A stretch of 64,000 nt of DNA, taken from the NCBI GenBank assembly GCA_029204225.1, contig CM055099.1:56234386-56298385 (forward strand), given 5' to 3'. The notes under the pieces were generated by a model. The model ran no database searches, had not been told where the DNA came from, and was given only the letters and a program-made list of their open reading frames with translations. The stretch comes from Diphasiastrum complanatum. Taxonomy: Eukaryota > Streptophyta > Lycopodiopsida > Lycopodiales > Lycopodiaceae. The position numbers were made by a program, and so were the translations under genes. Below, one piece after another: positions 33,250-42,504 of this stretch (positions within the stretch are counted from its first letter, which is position 1; each line of letters starts with the position of its first letter).

Positions 33250-34867
33250 AATTGCAATCTCGACAGGAGGTTGTATATTGTCCCTTGTAGGGATATTTTG
33301 CAATCCTATGTCCTTTGCCGCATCTGTAGCAGTCGTAATTTCTTCCACCTTGACGTTGAGTTTGAGCTGCATAGGCCGAAACATATTCATTTATGGCAGG
33401 ATCCATAAATGGTTCATCTGGTCCATACCACTACTGCTGCTCAAATTAAGGTGGCATTTGCATCTCTTGTTCCAATGCTGTCAGGTTTACATGGGCCACT
33501 TGTTGATTGGCTGGCCCTGGTGGAGCAGGTAAGGCCATGCGTTGTGGTTGATTAGGTGCGCCGTACCTTGGTGCCATGTTAGGTGCCCCTTGATGATAAG
33601 GATAAGAAGTCTGATAAGGACTTCTCTTTTGTTGAACAACCTTGGGGTTAAAAGGGCAAAATGCCGTATCGTGCGATGTTGCATTGCACAGATGGCAGAA
33701 TCTACATGTTAGTCTCAGATTTTGCTTTAGGACTGGACACTCGTTCGTTGTATGGTTTTGCGTGCATACTGAACACCATACATTTTCTCGTCGAGGATAC
33801 TGTAGCTGGTTTTGTTTCGATTGATGTGGAGTTACTGCTATAGTTCCTTGTAAGGCCTTCAATTTCTGGCCAAATTGTAAGTTGCTCCATTTGTTGTTTG
33901 TGTGATTTTGTCATTTGCTCCAACAGCAGTTTTGTGGATAGAGTGAATGCATTTGATGATGATGATGCAATCGAGGGAGTAGAAGTGTGGGTGGAAGGAT
34001 ATTCGTCGTCAGATCCCTCATCCTCTTCCCTGATGGCATCTTCCGTCGTTTATTGTAGAGTAGCATACTACTCCCGTCGTTTCAGTTCTCTTCTGATGCT
34101 TCGTGGTGATCCGGCTAGGAACCACATGATCACCGCATGAGTCAGGGCTGCACTGCACTTGGATCGTAGATGTTTGACCCGTTCAATATAATCCTGGATC
34201 CTTTCTGGTTTTCCCATCTTGACTTTGCTCAGCAGGAGAAACGGGTCTTCTAGGAATTTTTTTGGTTTAAAGCACGTAATGAGAGCCGCTTTAACTGCTT
34301 CCCAGATGGATTTTTCTTCCTCTGACAGGTCAAAAAACCAATCCTGAGCCACTGCTAGTAAGGACATAGGGAATAGCATCAGCTTCTCCGCAGGTGTCCG
34401 TTCGTCGTAGATTTCACAAACTTGCTTGTAGATCTGGAGGAATCGGATGGGATCTAATGATCCGTCATATGTTGGTATCTCCATCTGTGGTGCTCTCCGA
34501 ACTGCTTGCAAGTGTGCGATAGGTACGGGTTGGCCCATTGGATCCATTGGTGCTGGTTTCGGTTCTGCTTCTTGTTGCACAGCTGCTAATCTGGGAAGGT
34601 GTAGTGCCTGATTTGCTATCCGTCGTGCTATTGATCGTCCCGATCTCAGATTCATCCGATGATGGGTTCCAAAGTGATTGGACCTTGCTTATACAGTAGG
34701 ATGTAGTCTGGATCTTCAAGGATCTGATCGATCTGATCGGCCGGAGTGAATTTTAGACCTTCTACGGTGGTTTTTCCTTGATAACTTTTTACTCCTTGCA
34801 TTGATTGACCTGAAATTTTGATAGTAGCTGGATCTGATGCAGATCTTTCCACTGATCTGATCTGCAA
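33250..34867 (-). pseudogene. gypsy-2 gag remnant
   Basis: A short ORF (34867-34652) overlaps the ATG of gag at 34655 (MNLRSGRS). Capsid-like sequence follows (FLQIYKQVCEIYDERTPAEK, AQDWFFDLSEEEKS, FKPKKFLEDPF), with a stop near 34068 and a frame change. The nucleocapsid part (33862-33446) has two CCHC-like knuckles, C..C...H....C (CSVCTQNHTTNEC) and CHLCNATSHDTAFC. A third, weaker one near 33330 (CYRCGKGH) has tyrosine for the last cysteine. The capsid type matches the remnant at 23550-24520. Confidence 0.75.
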
Positions 34868-34869
34868 GG

Positions 34870-35940
34870 GTTATCTTGTGTGAAGGTTGGCTGTGCGAGG
34901 GCTATTTAGCTGTTTTTGCAAGTAACAAACTTGGTATCTTTTAGATATCTGGGAAGTAACTCTTGCAAGGTTCACAATAGCTAGATCTGGGTCAAATCTC
35001 ACTGTAGAATTCTCTGCGAGAGTTAACTCAGTGAAAATTTCACTGTCTGCGAGGGTTCAAAATCATTTTTTGTGCTTGATCTTCACCAGATCTTCATACT
35101 AACTCTCGCAGGCTTCATCACTGATGTAATTTGATATTTTGAATCGATTGAGAGGGTCTACGAGAGTTCTTACTAGAAGGATTTGTTGGATCTTCACTTT
35201 TTAGTGATTTTTTAGCACTTAAATCCAATTTTCTACTCACTGAAATCAAACTAACTCTCGCAAGCTCTTCTGTGTTCTTGTCTCACTGAGATGGAACTTT
35301 AGAATCCTCTGCAAGAGTTCTTGACCATTGGAACTGAAAATTTCACTGTCTGCGAGGGTTCACTGGTACTTTCCCATCTTTTTTTCCACTGGGAACTCTC
35401 GCACAGGCACTTATACATCAAACGAACTCTCGCAAGCTTCTCTGTGTCCTGGTCTCGCTGAGATGGAACTTCAGAGGGCTCTGCGAGAGTTCTTATGAAG
35501 ATTTGATTTTTTTTGGATTTTTTCAAGGGTTTTTTGAATTTTTTATGATTTTTCTCTGATTTTTACAATCTTCTTGAAACTAACTCTCATAGGCTTCTAT
35601 GTAGGTCTGGGATAGTACCCTAGAGCTGCTGCTAGTCATGCAAGGGTTAATTCTCACTGATTCTGGAGATATAAAAATCTAATGAGTTTTTTTGGCTCTT
35701 TTTCCCTCCAAAATGTAGATTGGTGTGTTTTTTGAGTTTTTTGGCTGGTTGGTTTGGGTTCAAGCCCTTAGAGGTTGTTCAGGGCCTCCTCTACCCTCTC
35801 ACACCTCCTCCGCTAGCTGTGAACAACCCAAACACAAAAAAATACATAAAACTAACTTTAACTCCCACAAATCTACTTAAACTACTCTAAAAAACAAGAA
35901 AATAGCTGAAATGCAGCTAAACTAGTTAGTGGAAACCTAT
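34870..35940 (-). other. gypsy-2 leader with iterated GCGAGAGTT / AACTCTCGC motifs
   Basis: About 14 variants of a 9-12 base motif occur in both orientations, for example at about 35012, 35047, 35100, 35250, 35350, 35393, 35421 and 35480. The opposite-orientation copies could pair into several hairpins in the RNA. No ORF. The same motif set recurs at 45961-46260 in another broken element. Confidence 0.65.
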
Positions 35941-35957
35941 CCCCGACAACGGTGCCA
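35941..35957 (-). other. primer binding site of gypsy-2 (tRNA-Asp-like)
   Basis: On the minus strand TGGCACCGTTGTCGGGG follows the LTR after a 3-base spacer CAG. It resembles the site used by Athila/Tat plant elements (TGGCGCCGTTGCCGGGG from memory), with two changes. The same layout occurs at 40800-40816. Confidence 0.75.
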
Positions 35958-35960
35958 CTG

Positions 35961-36779
35961 TGGGGTCGAAGATCTCTTGTAGTATAGCCCTTTCGCCTAT
36001 CAACAAGAGTTAGATCACTGGATAGGTACCTAACTATGCATAGATGCTACTTTTAGTTAATTTCCTACTTTCTCCCTTAGCTCTACTCACCACTATACTA
36101 CTCCTCTTTAACTATACCCCTCTACACTAACATTCATCATGGTTTTGGTTGAAGAGAAGGAATGGAGAAGAAGAGATTGAGAAGGGAAGAGAAAGAGAGA
36201 GATAGAGAGTGACGGTGGAGGTTAGCTCAAATGCTCCTTATGCTTGCTAATGGAAAAGCATTCACTATGGCAAACAATAAACATGGAAATAGAAAGCAAT
36301 GGAAAACACCATCAAGAGCATTAGCAAGTAGTGAATAGCAAATGAGAATGCCTCTCTTCCAAAAATAGTAGAGTTTCTTCCTCCTCATTAAGCATGATAA
36401 TAGTGTACAAATGGTGCTTTTTTATAAAATGGGGAAGGACCTTGCCCCTCAATCTTATTGGCTAATATTCACAGTGATCCTATCCATTCATCTTGGACCC
36501 AACTTGATCCAAGGGTCCACAAAAAGTACATTAGAAATCACCGGATTCATGTGAGTCCCAATTTGGACCCAACTCTAAAAAGTGATCTCTAAGTCTAAAA
36601 ATGACATTGGTCCTCTAGTTTTATTTTAATTCCAAGGCCTAAGTCAAGTTTATTTTATTTACAACTTTAATTGCGTGCTCATTGGGCCATGGGCTTATAC
36701 ACGCAGGATTCCATGCCCTCGCAACACATTTTATTGGAGGATTTTATTTATTTACACTTTGTTGGGAATACCTCCAACA
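35961..36779 (-). repeat. 5' LTR of gypsy-2 (819 bp)
   Basis: Parallel to 25522-26339 with scattered substitutions. On the minus strand it starts TGTTGGAGGTATTCC and ends TCGACCCCA before the spacer and primer binding site. A third, oppositely oriented copy is at 40024-40796. Confidence 0.9.
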
Positions 36780-36989
36780 AAGTGATTTCACCATTCCACT
36801 AGGCACGTTGTTGGGAGTTGACAACTGAGTGCATCTTGGAAGGCAATGCCGATTTGGCTTTCAAATTGGTGGAAAAGTGGCGAGTGGCCTGGTAAGGGAA
36901 AAAGTGCAGGTCATTATTTTCAACTTTTGACATCACTATTGGCCTCGATATACTGTTTTTAGCCTACGGTAGAAGTATCAAGCAGTTTT
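36780..36989. other. short flanking stretch before copia G
   Basis: About 210 bases with no ORF. Probably the leader of the copia whose gag start follows. Confidence 0.3.
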
Positions 36990-38413
36990 GTGATGGCAAA
37001 CATGGGAGAGTCCATTTTGAGTGAAAGTAGCAAATTTGATGGGATTTCTAACTATGCAGTGTGGAAATTCAAAATGAAAAACAAATTAAAAAGGAGAAAG
37101 ACATGTGGGAAGTCATCACAGTGTGAAAAATGCAAAAATAAGCTTGGTAGAGACCAAAAATCTTGTATATAGATAAACACGCATGTGTGGAGCCTGTTTC
37201 CACGTGTGAAAATAGTGTACTTGTCATGTACCATAATCATATAGGTTGTACATCTAATTTAATTCAAGTTCTAGTGGCTAAAAAGGCCAAAAACTAGTTT
37301 TCTAGAAATATGACACATGGCATCAATCTCTTGATTGCATGAGCCACATCCTTTGGTTAGGTGTCATATCCCATGTGTAGAGGACAGCTCACATGTGTGG
37401 AATAAGCTGAAGTAGGCGAATTTTGACTTCTAGATGATTTCCAAGTAGATCTCCATAAAGAAGGAAAATGGACCAAAAGTGCCCAAAATAGAAGGTTTTG
37501 TCCAAGTGTCAGTTTTGCATGATGAATCATTCAAAGACTTCATCCTCTCAACCAAGGTAGAAAATAATCTACAAATATTGTAAGAGGACTGGTCATCTCA
37601 TCAAGGACTATAGAACACTCGTTTATAATAATGAGAAAAAGAAGCAGCTCCATCAAGAAGCAAATACTACAACAACCAGTCAATCGACCCAGTCTCAAGA
37701 GAAAGATGAATTTGCCTTCATGACCAAAGTTGGAGAACTCTAGGATACCAATTCATGATATTTGGACTTAGGAGCAACATGGCACATGACTCACCATCTC
37801 GATTGATTCGAAGACTACAAGTCTCTAACTCATCCTGGAATTGTAAAATTGGGACACAACTCATGTCATAGCATCAAGGTTGACGGAACTACCAAGATTG
37901 AATTTTAGAAAGGTGATGTAAAATTTTTGTCCAAGGTTCTTCATATTCCAAACCTTACCAAAAATTTGCTCTAAATTAGTAGGATCATTAATTCTGATCA
38001 TAAAGTCAAATTTGATACAGAAGGTTGCACTATTCTTGACAAATCTAGGAAAGTTTTAGCCTGTGGTAGGAGGTTTGGTTAAGCCATTGATATTCTACAA
38101 ATAGTCAAGTTCTCATACTTCAACCTTTGAATTGACTGATATGTTATGGCATTTTAGCCATTTGATTTTAAATAGTATCCAACAAATGTTGACTCTAAAT
38201 TTAATACAAGATCTGCCTCCCATTAGCAAGTCAACTTCTCATTGTGAAAGTTGTATTATCAGCAAGCGTGCTAGAAGTCCATTCCATTCCAACTCTGCTC
38301 ATTATCCAAAAGACTTACTAGATATGTACATAGTGACATTTGTGGTCCTATGCAGACTTCTTCCACAGGGGAAGCCATTTACTTTCTAACTTTTATTGAT
38401 GATTTCTCTAGAA
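36990..38413 (+). pseudogene. copia G gag, protease and integrase scraps
   Basis: A gag N-terminus (SSKFDGISNYAVWKFKMKN, 37020-37080) breaks off. About 440 bases of unrelated, LTR-like sequence (37120-37560, with a ccacgtgtgaa string) follow. Then come a zinc-knuckle-like piece (YCKRTGHLIKDY, near 37580), a protease piece (LDLGATWHMTHH), linker motifs (FLSKVLHIPNLTKNLL) and the start of integrase core ([22 protein letters not shown]). Stops are frequent. It ends abruptly at about 38413 at the edge of the repeat block. Confidence 0.65.
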
Positions 38414-38415
38414 GG

Positions 38416-38603
38416 TGTAGTGCAGATTAGTTGTAGGTTGCTTGTCATGTGCAGGTATCGGTGGTGTGCAGATTTCGTTGCTTGCAGGACCCTGGTGTGT
38501 AGATCAGAAGCATTGTAGGAGCGTGAGGATTTGTTTGCAGGTTTTGTGTGCTGACAAGGCCGTGGTGAGAGTGTGTGCATGGTTCGTTTGCTCGTAGGAC
38601 CTT
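38416..38603. repeat. TG-rich repeat, copy 1
   Basis: About 190 bases with recurring tgcaggttttgtgtgc-like strings. A diverged direct copy is at 39627-39822. Confidence 0.7.
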
Positions 38604-38905
38604 GGAAGTCAAATTTCTTCTTTGTCTCCTTCGGGATCTGCGCGTAGGCGATGCATCCAAATACTCGAAGGTTATTCAATGAAGGCTTGGATCCTATCCA
38701 TATCTCATGTGGTGTTTTCCTGAGAGGACCTTGGTCAAATATCTGTTTAGGATGTAAGCTACAGTGGAAAAAATCTCAGTCCAAAAGCACAATGTGTGTG
38801 CCAACATGCACTTGGCTGACTCGACTAGGGTACTATTCTTCCTCTCAGCTAAGCCATTAGATTGAGGCGAATAAGGAGTGATAAATTGTTGTTCAATGCC
38901 TTGGC
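38604..38905 (-). pseudogene. copia H integrase fragment
   Basis: On the minus strand: PYSPQSNGLAERKNSTLVES (catalytic E of integrase), then a stretch with HEIWIGSKPS and LRVFGCIAYAQIPKETKKKF. Orientation is opposite to copia G. A second short copy of its end abuts the gypsy LTR at 39998-40023. Confidence 0.7.
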
Positions 38906-38919
38906 TCTAACAGGCAGGG

Positions 38920-39540
38920 GCTCGATTGAAGTTGGAAGGGGAGCATGGTAGGGCTCAGGGGTGAGATGGAAAGCCGTTTGGACTCGTTCAAGATAGAGCA
39001 TGAGGAAAGACTCAGTCAAGGTTTGAAGCAGAAAGGCTCGGGTAGGATTCGGTCGAGAAGGGAGATGCAGGGGACTCAGTCAAGGGAGTGAAGGATGAAG
39101 GCTCGGGCGAGATGAAAGGCCATTTGGACTCGATCGAGATGTCATTGCAGGAGCTCGGTAGAAGTTGGAAGGGGAGCGTGGTAGGGCTCGGACAAGATGG
39201 AAGGCCGGTTCATGGACTCGGTCGAGATGGAGCGTGAGGGAAGGCTCGGTCGAGGTTTGAAGGAGGAAGGCTCGGGCATGATTTGGTCGAGAAGGGATAT
39301 GTAGGGGACTCGGTCAAGGGAGTGATGGATGAAGGGGAGGACGTCTGCAAGAGCGTGAGAGCTCAATTGAAATGGGAGTGAGAGAGGGCTCGGTTGAGAT
39401 CTAAGCAACAGGGGGATTTGGTCAAAATTTGAAAGAGAAGGCTAGGGTGAGACTAAGGTGCGGAGATAAGAAGGAGTTCATGCAGGGGATCAGTTTGGGA
39501 GAGGAGGCATGGGGCTCGATCGTGTGAAGAGTGAAAGAGG
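38920..39540. repeat. GA/CG-rich minisatellite with about 233-bp higher-order unit
   Basis: A unit starting gctcgattgaagttggaagggg at 38920 is repeated at about 39153 (gctcggtagaagttggaagggg). Both contain multiple shorter gctcggtcgagat-like strings. Further copies of the short string continue to about 39540. GC content is visibly above the surroundings. Confidence 0.75.
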
Positions 39541-39626
39541 GCGTAGGCTATTTGGCTGAGATGAATGGAAGTGGAATGAAGGAGGGCTTGTCATGTGCGG
39601 TTAGATAGTTGGTTTGCAGGTGTCGT

Positions 39627-39822
39627 GCAAATCAATTGTAGGTTGCTTGTCGTGTGCAGGTATGCAGTGGTGTGCAGGTTTTGTTGCTTGCAAGACCGTG
39701 GTGTGTAGATTGAAAGCATTACAGGAGCATGAGGATTTGTTTGTAGGTTTTGTGTGCCTGCAGGGCTGTGGTGAGAGCGTGTGCAGGATTTGTTTGCTTG
39801 TAGGGTGTGTTTGTAGGTCTTG
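39627..39822. repeat. TG-rich repeat, copy 2
   Basis: Diverged direct copy of 38416-38603, same order of short motifs. Confidence 0.7.
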
Positions 39823-40023
39823 TAGGTTGTATGCGGATTGCATGGAGGTTTTTTGTAGGTGGTGGATGTCATTTGCAGGCATTGTGATATGCTGCTGTCA
39901 GAAAGTGAAGTAAGTGTGGGTGGATGTCATTGGTGGTTAGTGTAGACTTGGATCTGGAAGAAGTGGTTCAAACGATGGAGATAAAGATTGTCTTGAGACC
40001 TTGCAAGTCAAATTTCTTCCTTC

Positions 40024-40796
40024 TGTTGGGGGTATTTCCAACAAAGTGTAAATAAATAAAATCCTCCAATAAAATGTGTTGTGAGGGCATGGCATCCTGC
40101 GTATATAAGCCCATGGCCCAATGAGCACACAATTAAAGTTGTAAATAAAATAAACTTGACTTGGGCCTTGTAATTAAAATAAAACTAGAGGCCCAATGTC
40201 ATTTTTAAACTTAGAGATTACTTTTTAGAGTTGGGTCCAAATTAGGACTCACATGAATCTTGTGATTTCTAATGTACTTTTTGTGGACCCTTGGATCAAG
40301 TTGGGTCCAAGATTAAGATTGAGGGGCAAGGGCCTTCCCCATTTTATAAAAAGGCACCATTTGTACACTATTTCCATGCTTAATGAGAAGGAGGAAACTC
40401 TACCATTTTTGGAAGAGAAGCATCCTCATTTGCTATTGCTCTTGGTTGTGTTTTCTATTGCTTTCTGTTTCCATGTTTATTGTTTGCCATAGTGAATGTT
40501 TTTCCATTAGCAAGCATAAGGAGCATTTGAGCTAACCTCCACCCTCACTCTCTTTCTCTCTCTTTCTCTTCTCTTCTCAATCTCTTCTTCTCCATCCCTT
40601 CCCTTCAACCAAAACTGTGATGAATATTAGTGTAGAGGAGTAGAGTTAAAGAAGAGTAGTATAATGGGGAGTAGAGTTAAGGGAGAAAGTAGGCAATTAA
40701 CTAAAAGTAGCATCTATGCATAGTTAGGCACCTATCCAGTGATCTAACCTTTGTTGACAGGCGGAAGGGCTATACTACGAGAGATCTTCGACCCCA
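40024..40796 (+). repeat. gypsy LTR (773 bp), plus orientation (gypsy-3)
   Basis: Starts TGTTGGGGGTATTTCC and ends TCGACCCCA. It is the same family as the gypsy-2 LTRs but on the other strand. It includes gcgtatataagccc (about 40099), a TATA-like string. Followed by CAG and a primer binding site, so it is a 5' LTR. Confidence 0.85.
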
Positions 40797-40799
40797 CAG

Positions 40800-40816
40800 T
40801 GGTGCCGTTGCCGGGG
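40800..40816 (+). other. primer binding site of gypsy-3
   Basis: TGGTGCCGTTGCCGGGG after a 3-base CAG spacer, as in gypsy-2. Confidence 0.75.
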
Positions 40817-41111
40817 ATAGGTTTCCACTAACTAGTTTAGTTGCATTTTAGCTATTTTCTTGCTTTTTAGAGTAGTTTAGGTAGATGTTTGGGAGTTTAG
40901 TTTTCTGTCTTTTTTTGTGTTTGGACTGTTCACAGCTAGTGGAGGACGTGTGAGAGGGTAGAGGAGGCCATAAACAACCTCTACGGGCTTGAAACCCAAA
41001 CCAATCATCCAAAAAACTCAAAAAAATACACCAATCTGCATTTTCGAGGGAAAAGAGCCAAAAACTCATCAGATTTTTATATCTCCAGGATCAGTGGGAA
41101 TTAACCTACAA
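40817..41111 (+). other. start of gypsy-3 leader, truncated
   Basis: Matches the first 300 bases or so of the gypsy-2 leader (minus strand from 35940 down to about 35640), then switches to copia LTR sequence at about 41112. Confidence 0.65.
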
Positions 41112-41429
41112 AGTGTCCTAGTTCTAACTAGAATTGTACAAATCATCATGCGTGTGTCCATTTCACTTTGTGCATGCCTTGCATGTCACTGTGGTCACTT
41201 ACAATAAATGCATGTGATATGCCAAGAGTTTGTACAAGCATATTATTGCTATTTCTAAGTCTACAATCTATATGCAAGTTGTATTCAACCAACTAGACAT
41301 GTGAAACTCATATAGCTCGAGTTTCATCTAGGCCAAATTTGGAATTTACAATTATGAAACAACATACTTGCATAGTACAAAGTTTGTAGCAAGCCTAAAG
41401 TCAAGATGGATTATTTTTCAATTTCAACA
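41112..41429 (-). repeat. fragment of a copia B-type LTR, minus orientation
   Basis: Reads as the reverse complement of the first part of the LTR at 55829-56615 (AATAATCCATCTTGACTTTAG near one end, ctagttctaactagaattgt near the other). Truncated at the 41112 side. Confidence 0.75.
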
Positions 41430-41433
41430 CAAA

Positions 41434-42500
41434 CTAGCTACATTGGTGAGCATCATTTTGATGCATGCACCTAGCAACATCCTTTTCCATATGATCAAAG
41501 AAATCATTAACAACAATCTTTTCCAAGGAAGAACCTTCACCTCCATTGATGAAGTTAGCTCTTTCCTTACCTTTTGCATGCTTGCACTTGCCATGAGGAA
41601 CCATTGAAACACCATCATTATCTTCAAGATTAGCCAAGTTAGCACAAAGATGAACATCTCCAAGAAGCGTATTAGATCTTGACCTAGATCTAGCATAAGG
41701 AAGCTTGTTAGACTTTGCATAAGATCTACCAATCTTATTGATGCTAAAAGGTAACTTTGGAAATTTGAGACCAATCTCCTTTTACATTCCATCCTTTTTG
41801 TTAGCCATAACAAAAGCATCAAGCTTGAAAAGTTTACCTTGTCTATTGCCCCTAGCAACCAAGATTTCTTCTTTTGTAATGAAACAAGCATCACCACCAA
41901 ACTTTACCATGTATCCTTTCTTTATCATTTGACCAACACTTAGCAAATTCTTTGAAAGTGAAGGAATGTAAAGAACACCATCAAGTCTTGCTTTCCTATT
42001 AGTAGAGAGACAAATAGGAATTGAACCAATACCTTCAATCACACACTCACCACCATTGGCCATGTGAATTGCTTTCTTGGCTCCATCATAAGTGACCAAA
42101 GAAGTAAAGAACTCCTTGTGACTAGTCATGTGTGAGCTAGCTCCACTATCAATCCACCATGAATCTTTGTCACCTTCACTTGATATTGGACTTGAAGAAC
42201 ACATAAAAAGAGAATCACCACCACCTAGATCCTCATCATTAGTAATAAAGTTGATTTGCTTGCTACCTTCATCTCTTTGCTTCTTCAAACATTCATTTGC
42301 AAAATGCCCTTTGATTCCACAATAAAAGCATTTCAACTTAGACTTATCTTTCTTTTTGCCAAAAGAAGAAGTCTCACCTTGATCTTGCCCTTTAGACCAC
42401 TTGCCTTTGACTTTGCCCTTGAACTTGCCTTTGATGAACATAGCATCCTCTTCATAATGAGATGTCGATGTAGATCCACCTCCTCTTGATTGAAGCCTAT
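41434..42500 (-). pseudogene. copia A3: gag end, protease, then switch to the unknown module
   Basis: On the minus strand: DAMFIKGKFKGK, CCHC knuckle CFYCGIKGHFANEC, protease SWWIDSGASSHMTSHKEFF, the pre-integrase part (GKLFKLDAFVMANKK) and a degenerate HHCC region ending PYARSRSRS. Directly after it comes sequence like the unknown ORF of the element at 1-3259: LLGD, CANLA, GKCKHAKGKERANFING, SSLEKIVVNDFFDHMEKD. So here the unknown module begins after the zinc-binding part of integrase, while at 1-3259 it begins after gag. Broken by a stop near 41782 and cut at about 41434. Confidence 0.75.
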
Positions 42501-42504
42501 ACTT

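Larger units (their letters stand above)
25522..36779 (-). mobile_element. gypsy-2: Ty3/gypsy element with both LTRs, extra 3' ORF and an inverted segment
   Basis: On the minus strand: 5' LTR (35961-36779), primer binding site, about 1 kb leader, gag, a segment in the wrong orientation holding the protease, RT, RNase H, integrase, an extra ORF and the 3' LTR (25522-26339). LTRs are 819 and 818 bases and closely similar. The 5-bp flanks do not match (gtctc left, aagtg right), so either the ends recombined or this is a chimera. All ORFs are broken. The primer binding site sequence and extra 3' ORF suggest the Tat/Athila side of plant gypsy elements. Confidence 0.75.

Noticed and set aside
34870-35660. 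Regular short repeats that might suggest a CRISPR-like array
   Set aside because: Copies are degenerate, alternate in orientation and have uneven spacing, and the context is a plant gypsy leader.
38386-39882. Minus-strand ORFs rich in His, Thr and Lys with similar peptides (LHTRVLQATK-like)
   Set aside because: They are translations of the TG-rich repeat copies; the similarity follows from the DNA repeat, with no evidence of coding.
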